A stretch of DNA of 64,000 nt from assembly GCA_036346225.1 (NCBI GenBank), contig JARFIW010000593.1, positions 496,001 through 560,000 on the forward strand. Reading direction: 5' to 3'. Positions 12,120 to 24,375 of this stretch are shown here, in pieces; positions within the stretch are counted from its first letter, which is position 1; every line of letters starts with the position of its first letter. The translations under genes were made by a program, and so were the position numbers. Source of the stretch: Platerodrilus igneus (lineage: Eukaryota; Arthropoda; Insecta; Coleoptera; Lycidae). The notes beneath the pieces are model-generated. The model had not been told where the DNA came from, did not search any database, and saw only the letters and a program-made list of their open reading frames with translations.

Positions 12120-12306
12120 TGACAGTGTCAAGTTTTTGACTTGTCAGATATAGACAGGAAGTGACGTTCAAAACTACAACCGTCAGCCAACTATTAAATA
12201 CAGCACAAGGCAAGTTGGTTATAAGCCTATAATTACAGCTCTAAATTTGAGCCTCGCTTCTTGTCTATATCTGACATAAGTCAAAAACCGGACACTGTTA
12301 ATGTCA
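12120..12306. repeat. inverted repeat, arms of about 50 bp
   Basis: The block 12120-12172 (TGACAGTGTC...GTTCAAA) is repeated in inverted form at 12246-12306 with scattered mismatches. A third copy of the arm lies at about 60018-60070 next to a SINE, so the arm belongs to, or travels with, that repeat family. A small foldback element is the alternative reading. Confidence 0.65.
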
Positions 12307-12373
12307 TATCAAGTGATATTAAAACAGATGGCAGCGTGGTTTAAGAATGGTGTATTATAAACTAAGTATCAGA

Positions 12374-12655
12374 GTGACAGTTTTGTTAAAAGTGGTCGCC
12401 GTAAATGAAGCAAATATGGACAGCGTCAAAATGGCAAATACGTCAAAGTGACAATTTTGTCAAAGATGGCCACTGTGTGTAAATCAAAGATGGTTGGCGT
12501 CAGAATAGCGAAAGTGTCAAAGTTAAATTTTGTCAAAGATGGTCGCCGTGACGTAGCAACAAAAAGTGTTAAAGTATTAGTTTTATGTAACAAAAATGAC
12601 AGTGATAGTTTTGTTAAAGATACCCTCTGTGGCGTCAGAGGTTGGTGACGTAAAA
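12374..12655 (+). repeat. tandem repeat, period about 74 bp, four units
   Basis: Units start at 12374, 12448, 12522 and about 12602. Each opens with GT-A-A-TTTTGT-AAAG-TGG-C-C-GTG and contains GTCA blocks. The first two spacings are exactly 74 bp. The ORFs overlapping it on both strands are by-products of the repeat. Confidence 0.75.
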
Positions 12656-12865
12656 AATCCAAAACTTTTACAAACCCGGTATATATCCTTTAGAAACACA
12701 TTCTATATAGTGGGGGAAGAACGAGCTGGTGGAGGTACTGCTAGTGGTGGAGGCGATGGAGCAGGTCCTTTTGGTGGTGATGGAGGTGCTGTTAGAGGCG
12801 GCGGTCGTTCCAGGCGCCACTTCCTGGGTCTACTTTCGAGAATCGGATGCCAAAAATCCGACTGA
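12596..12865 (+). other. glycine-rich short ORF, doubtful gene
   Basis: The 3' part of this ORF (12727-12865) is unusually GC-rich for the window and encodes a Gly-rich stretch (GGGTASGGGDGAGPFGGDGG) then RSRRHFLGLLSRIGC. It might be an exon fragment or a degenerate GGT/GGA repeat. The opposite strand is equally open and proline-rich. No family is recognised and the 5' half overlaps the tandem repeat. Confidence 0.15.
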
Positions 12866-12889
12866 TTAACATTAAATTTCGTCACTCAT

Positions 12890-15190
12890 TCAAGATTAAT
12901 TTTTACTAAATGTGAAGTTTTTATTGTGAAGTTCAATTGACTTTGGTATATCCACACTTTTCAATATTAATATAACTATTTATTATTCTCAATAGCGCTA
13001 AAAAGGCCAAATTAATTTCGTATTTAAGGAACGCTTGTTATACAAAGTAAAATGAGAAACAAATTTATCAAGGGCTTTAGATAAATTTAAAGTAAATAGA
13101 ATTTCCTAAGAAAAGGGAAATTAGAATGCATCACTTAGACGTTCCCGCTAAGTTAATTAACGTACAATAAGTGTGGATTAAAGTAACCTACATCAAACCT
13201 TGATTGCCTCTTTTATAGCTTTCCTGGCTCCCCCTACAATCCTTAAGTGGATTAAATAGTAGAGCATCATTTTTAACTAGTAGCAATAGTACAAGTAAAG
13301 ATAGTTTATTGGTAACCGTGTTTGAAATTTAATCGTATAATCTCGCCCTCTATTTGTAGGTGCATTAATTACCTTACTCAATTTGGACTTACTGAACTTT
13401 GTAATTGTAGAAACGCTTACAGCAGTTGCAATTTATTATTATATTATACCAGCAACTACTTACACGCATCCCCCAAATTTCATTACTACCCGTATTATAG
13501 CCTCTTTGCATTACATTAATTGTGTACGATAATATTAGGGCGCATTTAAAATAAACGTGCAAAGTATATGAAGCAGATGATTCACGAAGTATTGGTAATA
13601 AATAAGAAGTCAAAATAATACGAATAAAAACGAGTGGTGCAAGGGCAATTCCATGCATTATGATCTATTGATTGGCCCTACACGTATCAGCAGCTGAATA
13701 GGACTCGTTAGACTCAATTTAAGACCACTATTTTCCCCATAAAATAATATCACTAAACGTATCTGGGGTTGCAAGTTCATTGAGTACGACTTTCTATATT
13801 TTTTCTAACTTACTATTGTCTTAGTAAACAAAAAGAGTAAATGAATTAAAGTCATAGAATACATTAGAGCAGAAGAGGGTCAAGCAGATAGCTGAGACCC
13901 AGCATTGATACAAATTAAGATATTCTAATTGCGCGACCAGCAAGAACCCCTAGCTGTTCTTCATTTGCCCCGGCTGTTGTAGAGATTTGCTGATATACCC
14001 TTTCAGATTTACGACTAGCTGCTGTACGAGTAAATTCTTCTAAACGAGTGTTGTGGTAAAAAGACGTTAAGATGTAAAATTTTGATACATTCTTAATCCT
14101 TTTAAAATTATATATATTCAAATATAATCCCAATACAACAAATGAAATTAAAAATACGAATACCCCATTAATAGACTATGTTTTGTTTACATCACGAAAT
14201 GATTGTATTGTACATTTACAGCGAAGTGCTTAGAAAGGAACCACTTTTTAGGACGTTTACCTTGAGTGCGTTTAAGATATTATCTAACACAATTTTCAAA
14301 ATTTTTAAAACCTTTTACCAATAAACTTGTTTTATACATACAAGTACGAGCTTATCAGTATAACTTGAAGCTTCTGAAATGCATATAAATTATATCGGCT
14401 CATTTTCATTAAAAATTTGAATAGCACTTTGGATTTTAATCTTATTAATTTGTTATTGTAAAATACTATTATACTTTTATGTCCTTATGATTAGACATTA
14501 GGATATGAATTACAACATCAATAACTAGGGATACGTTAGTAATTTGTAGCTGTGTCTATAAAATAAATTTGGAGCTTAAAGAAGCGAGATATTACTAGAA
14601 ATCGATTAGATTAATTGTTTCCAATTCATTAATAAATAATATAATGATTACTACGAAAGAATAAAGTAAAATTACAACAACTACTGGAAGAAATAAGTTT
14701 TCGAAAACTCGATCATGACATAAAAATATAAAATTATCATATACAATTCCAAAGCAATAAACAGGCTTATGACAGACTTGTTAGAACTTAATAGTTCGTA
14801 CAAAAGTAACGAGAACATTAACTGATTAAAATATTGTCTTATATAATTTCAAGAGTGATAATTATAAGCAACAGACCAAGATCTTAATTTGTGTGATATA
14901 AATAAATGCACTAAAGCTGCCTTACCAAGGAAAATTTATAGAAAAAGAAATCCCACAGAGAAATTTCCATTTTTAAGCACCGTTTAAACAGAACCTATGT
15001 CGCGAACCTATTAACACCCAAACAAGAACCTTTCAAACGAACTGTGCTACGAGTTGTCAAGTATTTGAAAGAAATCAAGATTACAAATTGGACTCAAAAT
15101 CAATTGAAACAAGAAAGATTTTCCCAAAAGTTAGCCATAATAATCCTCAATTTTAGAATTTCAAAAATTTTAATTCTAACGAATTACAAA
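12890..15190. other. intergenic, no gene seen
   Basis: AT-rich DNA without recognisable coding, RNA or repeat features. The short ORFs at 13322-13658 and 13915-14133 have no domain and no supporting context. Confidence 0.6.
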
Positions 15191-15195
15191 GATTA

Positions 15196-16421
15196 CCCTT
15201 TATATTTCGGGATTTGAGATCACATACAGCAAAAGTGGCTTTATTATTTATCAAAATATTCGCCATGAAGATCAATATACTTTTGCATGTGTTTGAACCA
15301 ATTTTCGAAACACTTTTCCAGTTCGATTGAGGTACCGCTAAAACATACACCATTAACCGTTTCTTCAGGTGTCAAAAAAACGCTGCCCTTATAATTTATT
15401 CTTGAATTGCAAGAATAAAAAAAGTCATTAGGTGTAAAATTAAAACTATACGACAGATAACCCATCAAATACGTTTTGAGTGCTCTAAATGTTATATGTT
15501 TTAGCCGATTTGGGATAGCTCTCATTGTCGTGGTGGAGAATGATCCGTTTTAAGAGGTTGGTTTTCTTTATTTCTTCGAAGACTACTGGCAAACAAATAG
15601 TTGTGTAATATTCAGAACTGACCGTTCTAGACTTCTCTAAAACAAGGGTTATCATATGTGCAGTTTTTCTAAAAAAACCGGCGATCATTTGCTTCGAAGT
15701 GCTTCGTATACAAGCAACTTTTGTTGGATTTGGTTCATTTTGAAAAACCAACACAGTCGACTACTGTTTACTTTTGGGTTCATACGCGTAGATCTATGAT
15801 TCGTCACCTGTTGCAGAGGTGTTTAGAAGCACCGCAATCTTATTTTTAATCATTTCGTTAGGTCAATTGACAAAAGTTCGTTTTTGAGCGATTGTCAAAT
15901 TACGTATAATCCAACGCAAACAAATCTTTGTGACAGCAAAATCTTGGTGCAATACTGAATGTATGCTGGTCCCACTAATGTTCAAGGATCTCACAATAAG
16001 TCACATGACGATCTCGTAGTATCAGTTCGCACACAGCTTCAACGTTTTCCAGAACAACAAACGATGTTGACTACCTTCACGAAAATCGTGCTTAAACAAA
16101 TTATGGCCACGAGTAAAGTCAGCCAACCATCGATAAACAGTAGTCCTTGATAGTGCCTGATCGCCAGAAGTCGAACTAAAGCTTATTGATGCACTGTTGT
16201 TGGGTTAATCGACGCCTACGTTGTAAGAATTTAACGCTCGAAAATGTTCACGATTTTATTCCATTTTTAGCCGAGATGAATTTTTCAAGTTACTGTAAAT
16301 AGTACAAATAGAGCTCGTACCTCAATACGTTTTGGACACCTATACCATCAAAAACATCAAACTGTACTATAAAACGCTAGATGGCAAAAATTAGTTTAAG
16401 ACAATTCCGAAATATAAGGGG
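15196..16421 (-). mobile_element. mariner element, complete in length but dead
   Basis: The ends CCCTTTATATTTCGGGATTTG (15196-, plus) and, on the minus strand from 16421, CCCCTTATATTTCGGAATTG are inverted copies. The left end is preceded by TA (15194-15195); the right-hand TA has decayed to CA. A span of 1,226 bp is close to the usual 1.2-1.3 kb of mariner elements. Confidence 0.85.
15244..16240 (-). pseudogene. mariner transposase, D,D34D type
   Basis: From high to low coordinates: a helix-turn-helix/linker part (LNISGTSIHSVLHQD, then RWIIRNLTIAQK), the first catalytic Asp in GDES-IYAYEPK near 15795, FQNEPNPTKVACIRSTSKQM, the second Asp in IILHHDN near 15530, the third in TPNDFF near 15430, and the C-terminal block ENWFKHMQKYIDLHGEYFDK ending at 15244. 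A tryptophan position near the first Asp is a TAG stop, and there is at least one frame change near 15490. All three catalytic aspartates are still readable, but the gene is broken. Confidence 0.9.
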
Positions 16422-17079
16422 CAGCATTCGTTACTAATATAGAACAACTGATTTACGCATCAAATGCAGACGAATGTCACAGGTTTGTTAAAAATCAAAA
16501 TTACTCTGTAAATCAAAGCGAAAACCTCATTGATAAAATTGTTGAGAAGTAGCGTCGGAAATACACACACCAATGCAAAATTTCAACTGAAAAAATAGAT
16601 GATGATGTACATATGCCATTTCGAATGGACCTGCACCTTGCCGAAGTTTTAGATTACTAGACAGGTGAAATAGCTTGAGTGTTCTAATGAGCTAAAGAGC
16701 CAAACTACAGGTCCAACCAAAGTAGTAGGGTTGTTAGTGAAAAACCAGACTAAAACAGATCCCCGAAAGAGGGCAGCGGCTATTTCGTACTTAGATTGGC
16801 AGAGACTATAGGGGTCGGTATGGTAGCCTAAGACACACTACTGCGATGTGGAAGGCAACGGAAAACCACCACATTTCCTCCCAAGTACACAGCGTACCTA
16901 AATTATAATAAAATGATGACATTTTCTGGGGTAAAAGATTCCGGAGTCAAAATAGTCTGACATTCGGATCTCCGGGAGGAGACTACTTTGGAAGATGCGA
17001 TCGGAAAGTCCAGAATAAGAGTCGGAAACATTTTGCGAGTCGGAGCGTAGAAATTTAGAAGTATGGAGCAAGTAGGTTA

Positions 17080-17786
17080 GCACTAGACATAGTAGGGATA
17101 AGCGAAGTTCGGTGGCCAGAGGCGGGGGATTTTTGGAGTGGAGACTTCGGGGTAATTCATACAGGAGTAAAGGAAGGAAATTTGGGTGTGGGGATAGTTA
17201 TGCGAAAAAATATAGGATACTGTGTAGAAAATTACTTACAAAAGAACGAAAAAGTACTCATGATTAGAGTAGAATCTAAACTGGTAAACACAGTAATAAT
17301 ACAAGTATATATGCCCACCTCTAGCTACAGTGACGAAGAGGTAGAAGCAATCTACAAAGATATCGAAGACATATTAAGATACGTAAAAGGAGAAGAAAAT
17401 TTAATAATTACGGGGGATTTTAATGCAGTGGTAGGTGAGGGTAGGGAAGGAGCGGTAGTAGGTTTATGCGGTTTGGCACGAGAAACGACAAAAGAAATAG
17501 GCTGGTAGAATTTTGCAACAAGAACAATTTAATCATAACAAACACAATACTTCAACTTCATGCTAGAAGACGATATACGTGGAGGATGCCAGGTGATATA
17601 GGAAGATATCAAATAGATTACATTCTTGTTAGACAACGATTTAGGAATCAAGAAAAAGACTGTAGAAGCTACCCAGAAGCAGATATAGACACTGACCACA
17701 ACATCTTAATTATGAAGGCCTCACTTAAATTTAAAAATTTGAAAAAAGGAAACGGAAAAAATCACTTTGACTTCGAAAAAAAGTAA
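17080..17786 (+). pseudogene. LINE copy A: apurinic-type endonuclease domain
   Basis: The frame from 17080 encodes ALDIVGISEVRWPEAGDFWS, with the glutamate motif of exonuclease-endonuclease-phosphatase nucleases, then VYMPTSSY and IITGDFNAVVGEG near 17410, the catalytic Asp-x-Asn. It changes frame near 17470-17510 and continues with RRRYTWRMPGDIGRYQIDYIL and a final DTDHNI (catalytic Asp-His) near 17690. All expected motifs of the nuclease are present in order. The upstream ATG (17062) is cut off from this frame by a stop. Confidence 0.88.
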
Positions 17787-17870
17787 AATGAATTGCTAAA
17801 AGATATCGGTAAAATATCTGATACTAAGGAAGTAGAAATAGCATGAAATAACATTAAATCCAGCCTAGAC

Positions 17871-18086
17871 ATGGCGGCCAAAGATATTCTGGGGTATACA
17901 CAAAAAGAAAATAAGAAACCATGGATGACAAAGGATATCCTGAATTTAATAAAAGAAAGACGAAAATACAAAAATAAATCAGACGAAACAGGAAAACAGA
18001 GATACAAAGCCATAAAATGGGAAATTATTCGCAAATGCAGGAAAGCTAAAGAACAATGGATTGATGAAAAGTGCAATGAGGTATAA
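17871..18086 (+). pseudogene. LINE copy A: linker between endonuclease and RT
   Basis: A lysine-rich segment (ILGYTQKENKKPWMTKDIL...) that matches the equivalent stretch of copy D. It connects nuclease and RT and has no catalytic motif. Confidence 0.75.
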
Positions 18087-18299
18087 ACTAAGATGAAAGT
18101 ATGAAAGACAGATGAAGCATACAAACTAATTAGAATAAATTTTAAAGATATAAAACCGTATAGCAAAAATTTAAAGGACACGGGAGGAAACGTCATTATA
18201 GAAAATGTAAAGAAGGTGGGTAAATGGCAAGAATATATAAGGAATTTAAATGCAGAAGAAGAACTAACAGCATTAGAACAGGATCAGACATTGAAAATG

Positions 18300-19246
18300 T
18301 TGACTTGGGATATCTTATACTTAGAGATGAGTGTGAATTAGCATAAAAGGGTCTGAAAAATGGTAAGGCGCCTGGTACAGATAAGGTGCAAGCAGAAATT
18401 CTAAAATCCGCTGGACAACCAGTAACAGAACGTTTCCTCTAACTTGTAAGCTATATGTATGCGACAGGCGAGATACCCAAAGATTTCAAACGCAACATCA
18501 TAGTAACTGTACCAAAAAAGATAGACGCGGATAGATGTGAAAATTTTCAAACAATAAGTTTTGCAGCACAAGTGTGAACTAGAATTGTACACAGACGAAT
18601 GGAAAAACGAGCTAAAAAATACTAGAAGATCAATTTGGGCTTAAGTGAAACAGGAGAACACGGGAGGCTATTTTAGCTCAGAAAGTAATAATTGAGAAAA
18701 CAATAGAAAAAGGGTAAAGCGTGTATATAGGGTTTGTAGATGTGAAAAAAGCATTCGGCAGTGTAAAATGGAAAACATTGTTCAAAATACTCAAAAAAAT
18801 TGAAATGAGTTGTAGGGATAGACGAATAGTACATAGCTTACACAAAGAGCAAACAGCATTAATAGAATTAGAGCAGAAACGTAGAAAAAGTAAACATTAG
18901 AAAAGGGGTGAGACGGGGATGTGCCCTATCCCCATTAATTTTTAACTCGTACATTGAAGAGGCAATGATTACTGTCAAATGCAGGAAGACATTTGAAATT
19001 ACTATGCAGGAACAAGAAATTGATATGCATATATTTTCAGATGATATAGCAGTATTAGCATCTAGCAAGGAAGAGTTAGAAGCTGCTCTTAATGAAACGG
19101 AAACAGTTCTAACAGAGAGATACGGTATGAAAATTAACAAAAATAAAACTAAAATACTAGTATGCAAAGGAAGGGAATTTAAATCAAAAACAAGATACAA
19201 AAAAGTAACAGGAACTTACAAGAGGTTAAGGATTTCTGCTACTTAG
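18300..19246 (+). pseudogene. LINE copy A: reverse transcriptase domain
   Basis: In several frames: GKAPGTDKVQAEIL near 18365 (RT block 1), ATGEIPKDFKRNIIVTVPKK near 18460, a palm segment with YIGFVDVKKAF near 18725 holding the first Asp, VRRGCALSPLIFN near 18910, and FSDDIAVLASS at 19040 holding the catalytic SDD. MKINKNKTKIL follows. Order and spacing are those of non-LTR RTs. Stops and frame changes between blocks make it inactive as read. Confidence 0.88.
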
Positions 19247-19660
19247 GAAGCCAAATAACGCAAAATGAGAAAAACCCAGAAGAAATAGAACAAAGATTAG
19301 CACAAAGTCGTGCTACATTTAACAAGAACAAGTAACCACTGTGTTCAAAGGTAACAAACATAGAAACAAGGAAAGGATTGCTTAAAACACATGTGTGGAG
19401 CACAGCACTGTACGGCTGTGAAGCCTGGACTGTAGAAGAAGGGGACAAGGAAAAGATAGAAGCCTTTGAAATGTGGTGTTACAGACGTATGACGAAGGAC
19501 AGACAAAGTTAAAAACGAAGAGATACTGGAAATAGTAGGGGAAGAAAGAAATATGTGGAAAACGGTAAAAATAGGAGAGATAGAATGATAGGCTACATAC
19601 TACGGCATGAAAGAATAGTGCGAATATATTAGAAGCAGAGATAGGAAAAAAAACGATATT
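19247..19660 (+). pseudogene. LINE copy A: C-terminal domain
   Basis: The stretch near 19380-19600 encodes TALYGCEAWTVEEGDKEKIE and FEMWCYRRM, then ENGKNRRDRMIGYILRHE in another frame, the usual tail after the RT in this LINE type. The same region is repeated several times on the minus strand at 23-25 kb and 62-64 kb. Confidence 0.8.
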
Positions 19661-19996
19661 TACAAAAATTTCGCAATGACTTTATTTAACAATTCCTTTA
19701 AAACAATAAAAGGTATAACCTTTTCCTAAATACGTAGAAAACTAATATGAATAGTATGAACTAACCAACGACTATTGTTCACGGAATCAAATTGGCGTTG
19801 TAGTAACTTATAAGAACTTAAAGGAACAAACCTGTTAGCCCAATGTGAAATCCAAAGTAAAAAAAAATTATAAACTAAAATTTGTTATAGTAATAAATAC
19901 GAAAAAATCACGTACAAAATAATCTATTTAAGAGCCACAATAACAAAAAATTACTTTGGCTTATTTCTCATACACACTTCTAGCTTCAACAACCAC

Positions 19997-20420
19997 AAAT
20001 TTCTTACCGTTATAGACTTATTTCTAAGATTTCCCCAGACGTACTACATCACAAACTCCTCAGGTACATACATAATTAATAAAGTAAGATATTACTCTCA
20101 CCGGGGATATCCAAGACATATTATTTGCAATGAAGGCAAAAAAATTAAAATAAGTTTTTTGAAAATACTTTAGCATCTTTTAAGATAAAATTACGTTTTA
20201 TCCCTAATTATAGCAACAATTCAAACTCCCTTACAGAACGTATACGTTCAACTATATTACTAAAATTAAAAACAGTAGAAGCACGAAAACTACGAAACGT
20301 TGCAAAACGTAACAATATTGGCCATTTCAAAGGATGATCGATTTGTTTATTCGACTACTGGCTATACATCTTTTTCTGTACTAAACCGATCATAAGATAA
20401 TTTAAACGTTCAGGAGAGAA
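19997..20420 (+). pseudogene. fossil retroviral-type integrase fragment
   Basis: An open frame with no start codon (19997-20173) encodes KFLTVIDLFLRFPQTYYITN and SHRGYPRHIICNEGKKIK. This is an integrase catalytic core with the first Asp in VID and the second position changed to Asn (ICNEG). In a second frame near 20200-20290 are FIPNYSNNSNSLTERIRST (catalytic Glu in TER) and LKLKTVEARK. It is distinct from the gypsy integrase at 1665-3050 and belongs to an LTR element of unknown family. No LTRs were found. Confidence 0.6.
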
Positions 20421-20590
20421 ACCCATCTACAGTCTACAACGAAAAGAGAAACAATAAAGTATTACCCTTTGTTAGGTTAATCTACAATAAACAACTTTAA
20501 GAAGTCTCAAAGCTATTGGAAAAAGGAATTAAGAGCCTATCTAAGTTGAAAGAGAATAATAAACGTATACTCTATTTTAAAGAACAAATA

Positions 20591-23120
20591 TAGGGTGTTA
20601 CTTTATTGGCGTATTTCGTTCACGTGGCGATCTTCCTTGAGTCATTTTAAGACAAACAACTTAACACAAACATTTTGAATAAGTACTCCTGTGCCAACGG
20701 GAAATACTTGAAAGAAATGCAAAACTGGCAACATGAAATTCCTTAAACCTATCAATTGCATGGTGAAAATGGCCACTATTGGTATCATAGCACTTAAATG
20801 CTCTTGTGATTCCTCTTATAACATGGTCCAACATTTCCAGAGTATTTTGATTTACAGTTAAATTATTTCTGCCAGATTTTCAACAAGAGTCTGATAAACA
20901 ATACCTATTATAAAACCTGTAACGACTTTTGTTTTACAGAAGGCACCACTGAAACGTTGTTTCTTCTACGTTGAGGCGCTAGCGTAACTTATTTTTCTTA
21001 ATGGGCGCCAGTGAACAAAAATCTTCCGACAAAGCTAGGGGTCTATTCCTGGATAGAGCAATAAGAAGTGGCGGGGTAAGTCGAATTCTGTTTGCAAGCC
21101 AAAGCCAAGCTAAATCAAATAGGCGCCACCATGTCCTGAGATAATTACGATAATAGCAGAGCAAGGTTCTAAGGGCGGACGTGGAAACCCAAAGATAAAA
21201 TGATCGCCTTCGTTAACAAAAACCTGTCTTATAAAAATAAGACGCAGCTCCTGTAAAAAATTGCAATGATTAAATAAATAAAAAAGTAGAACACCATTTG
21301 TGTCCTATAAAAGTATAAAAAAAATAAAAAAATGTATATCCAATATGATATTGGCACCAAATTATTACTCAGAAAAATTTTACCTTTGTGTAATTAGATT
21401 TGATTGCATTTGACCAAAATAAAAGCCTCAAATTTGAACTAATTGTTTACTAAAAAAAACTCTCTTTTAAAATTTCGGAACTTTTTAACAAGTAACAAAA
21501 ATTTATCCTTAACATCCATATCAAAGTCTAGGTTTTGACTTGTTTAAAATAACCAACTATACTTTAAATATGAATTTGCAATAAATATTTGAGTGAAAAT
21601 AATTTGTCAGCATAATACACTGAATTACGTTCTAACCTGGGCAGATCTTTTCAGGTCGATTACAATTTCTAGAATCTTACTTAACGTGGATATAAACTTT
21701 CATATTTAGATTTAATAATTTATATGTAGATAAAAGCTAATCACCAAAAATAGGAATGTTTGATTTAAATTCCATTACAGCTGCACAAAGCATCTGCTTT
21801 CATGACAACATCTGTCAACTGTGTAACAAAAAAAACATGACGTCGAAAACATACGTTGAAATTATCGAAGGTTCTGATGGAACAAAACTTGTAATTATAA
21901 AAACCTAATCTGACAAAATTTTGTTTTGCGGCTTATAAAACCAGTTCAACAATAATTGAAAATTACACAAATTACATGTTGAAAACATAATAGCAACTTT
22001 ACGTGCTTTAACCTTCAAAACACATGCATGAAATATTTTATATTTATTAACGAACCCAATTCTTAGTAGACAAATTTTAAATCGGCAAATCCTAAGTAAC
22101 GAATTTTAAATGATGGATCCTGCATGACGAATCCTACATGACGAACTCTACATGACGAATTCTACTTGACGCGCTAAGTAAATTAATTCAAATTAAATTA
22201 GTTCGTAAAATATATACTTTACCAACCGTTAGTAGAAGATATCTTAATAGTTTCAGGTCTGGGACGACCTGACCTGCTTTCTTTAGTAATTGATGCGAAG
22301 ATCGCCTGTCTCTAGCCGAGAATACATATCGATAAGGCAGTTGCTAGCGGGCGACTAATTTGACGAAACAAGAACCGAATGAATGCGACGTTAGAAGCGT
22401 GGAATACGAAAGAAACAACTAGAGATGCGCGTGGAAATAACTTTATGTCACACAGATACTTCTATATAAGTAGATTAATAAGGAATAATGCACGCTTAGC
22501 GCATTATCCTCGTAATTCAATGCGAATAATTACTACTGAAATTAAACGTGTTACAAACCCCACAAGAAGAAATCCATTGGGTTCAGCTCCAGAGATCTGG
22601 CAAAGCAACGTTAAAGTCCATGGGGCCAATACATAAATCAAATATTTGGTTTAACCAACCAAGAACAAGTCGATCATTGTGTGGTGGCGCACCATCATGC
22701 ATATATTTAAGATTCGGTATTCCTGCTAGGGGCAAATTGTCATACATTTTCTCCTAAAATTCTAAATAATTGTTTGGGCGATTGGACAAAAATTTGACCC
22801 AATTATCCGTGTATTTATAATACAGATCCATACGTTTACGGAAAAACGCTGCTGGTATCCGTGGGGTGTAATTGCATGTGGATTTTTAATTGAACATTCA
22901 TGCAAGTTGTGTAGATTTGCGTAAAGAAAAGTTTACGTACGATGCCCTGATGACACAAATCGAGTATTAAAACTTACCTTTTTGAAAAATAGCTTCAGAT
23001 AATTTAGTTTTTCATTCGCCCGCATAGCTAAATGGAACATTTTTTTAATAAGATATTGCCTTCAAAATAATCCAAAAAGACCACCAAGTGAACGAAATCC
23101 GCCAATAAAGTAACACCCTA
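20591..23120 (-). mobile_element. Tc1/mariner-superfamily element with inverted termini
   Basis: TAGGGTGTTACTTTATTGGC at 20591 and its inverted copy ending at 23120 extend with mismatches for about 65 bp (GTTCAC shared, then decaying). If TA is taken as the target site the element is 20593-23118, flanked by TA on both sides. It contains the transposase fossil at 22380-22960. At 2.5 kb it is longer than a typical Tc1 element, so other insertions may lie inside (20600-22300 has no recognised content). Confidence 0.8.
22380..22960 (-). pseudogene. Tc1-like (IS630-type) transposase fossil
   Basis: On the minus strand: ENPHAITPHGYQQRFSVNVW near 22870-22900, then YMHDGAPPHNDRLVL near 22700 with the second catalytic Asp of the HDGAPPH signature, and RSLELNPMDFFLWG near 22570 with the third catalytic Asp. 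These three blocks in this order are characteristic of a common insect Tc1-like transposase. The frame changes at least twice between blocks. The ORFs on the plus strand at 22379-22757 are shadows. Confidence 0.82.
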
Positions 23121-23324
23121 TATAATCTCCGTCGACAAAAATAAAATTTAAGACAATAGAGACGAAACAAATAGAAATACCAATAATCATACAAGGAAAA
23201 GTAGAACGAGCAGAACTACTAAACAGGTATCAGACATTCTATTTTTGCTTTAATATCACCAGTAGTCGAACCAAAAAAGGACTCCCCCTCGCGTACATGT
23301 ACAAATCATGGGTATTTTTCAAAC

Positions 23325-24055
23325 TTTAAAAATGTTGTCACCATCATTAGGTCCTCAGTCCTAGAACTGGTTGTACGCGTACCCTCATTGTTTTCTAGTC
23401 TGAATCAAACTACACATTTCCCTGAAATTTGCACAGTCTGCATTTATCACTATCTGTGTGCTAAAGTCTGATCTCGGGCTACGTTTACTCTCTTTTCCTA
23501 TCTCTACTTGTAGTATATCCCGTACTATTCCCCAGAAATGCCTTAGGACGTTACCTGTTCTTCTATTTCTCCTATATTTTCATTTTCCACAAATATCTTT
23601 ATTCCTCTACTATTTCCACAATCTATTTGTTATTAACTTCGTCTGTCCATGCTACCATCTTCATACATCTGAAGCACAACATTCCAGAAGGCTTCTATTT
23701 CTTTCTGTCTGCTTTTCCTACTGCCAATATTTCATAGATATGCTGTGCTGTGCTCCACACTATGCTTTGAACAGTTTTTTTCTTATACCTATGTTCGTTG
23801 TCTTTGAACATAGCTGCTGTTCTTTCTTGTTTGATGCAGTTCGGTCACCTTCTGTTCTTTTACAGTTATATACCTTATTTCCCCGATATTCAGTGGTATA
23901 TGAAGAGGGGTAAGCAGCCTTTGGCTGCCAAGTTCTCCCAGCGCCTGAACCTTTTTCGAATTAATAGTTTTTCCAATTTATCCTTTCGCATAATCAACAT
24001 TAGTTAAAAATATTTCACAACCAACACCTGTAGTTGTTAATAATAATCATCAGAT
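23325..24055 (-). mobile_element. LINE 3' fragment, copy B
   Basis: Minus-strand sequence matching the LINE C-terminal domain and 3' untranslated region, including the conserved tail block at about 23880-23960 (minus: CCACTGAATATCGGGG and the AGCC-AAGGCTGCTTACCCC stretch). Its coding part is frameshifted. It is followed at higher coordinates by a further partial unit (copy C). Confidence 0.75.
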
Positions 24056-24375
24056 TTAAGAACACTTATTTTTTCGTCATTGGGTTTTACATTTTGAAAC
24101 TGATTGGACTTGTACCTCAGCTTATTTATTTTCTGAGCTAGGCTACACCGTTCTCTGCGCTCGATTTCCTTCTATTGTTTTTTAATTATATGCCCTATTT
24201 CACCGAGATTCAGTGGTATGTGAAGGAGGTTAAGCAGCCTGCGGCTGCCTAGGTTCCCCAAACACTTAGACATTTGTCGCATTAGTAGTTTTTAAGTAAA
24301 TTCTTTTGCACAATTAACATTAGTTGAGAGTATTGCAAAACCAATATCTGTAGTTGTTTATAATAATCACCATGT
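24056..24375 (-). mobile_element. LINE 3' fragment, copy C
   Basis: A short unit: the end of the coding region (minus: GGTGTAGCCTAGCTCAG) joined to the 3' untranslated block with GCAGCCGCAGGCTGCTTAAC. It sits between copies B and D in the same orientation, making a head-to-tail series. Confidence 0.7.

Larger units (their letters stand above)
16650..19660 (+). mobile_element. APE-type LINE (non-LTR retrotransposon), copy A
   Basis: Endonuclease, RT and C-terminal domains follow one another on the plus strand in many short frames. The leader (about 16790-16890) contains a GTCGGTATGGTAGCC and GATGTGGAAGGCAACGG block of the kind found in 5' regions of insect LINEs. Related copies lie on the minus strand at 23325-26898 and 62205-63880. 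The endonuclease resembles those of RTE-like LINEs, but the clade is not certain. The 3' end is lost near 19660; no poly-A tail was seen. Confidence 0.88.

Noticed and set aside
17762..18196. 144-residue minus-strand hydrophobic ORF
   Set aside because: Antisense to the linker of LINE copy A; the same false ORF type appears opposite copy D.
23458..23913. 151-residue hydrophobic plus-strand ORF
   Set aside because: Antisense to LINE copy B; the apparent membrane segments come from T-rich complement of a lysine-rich coding region.
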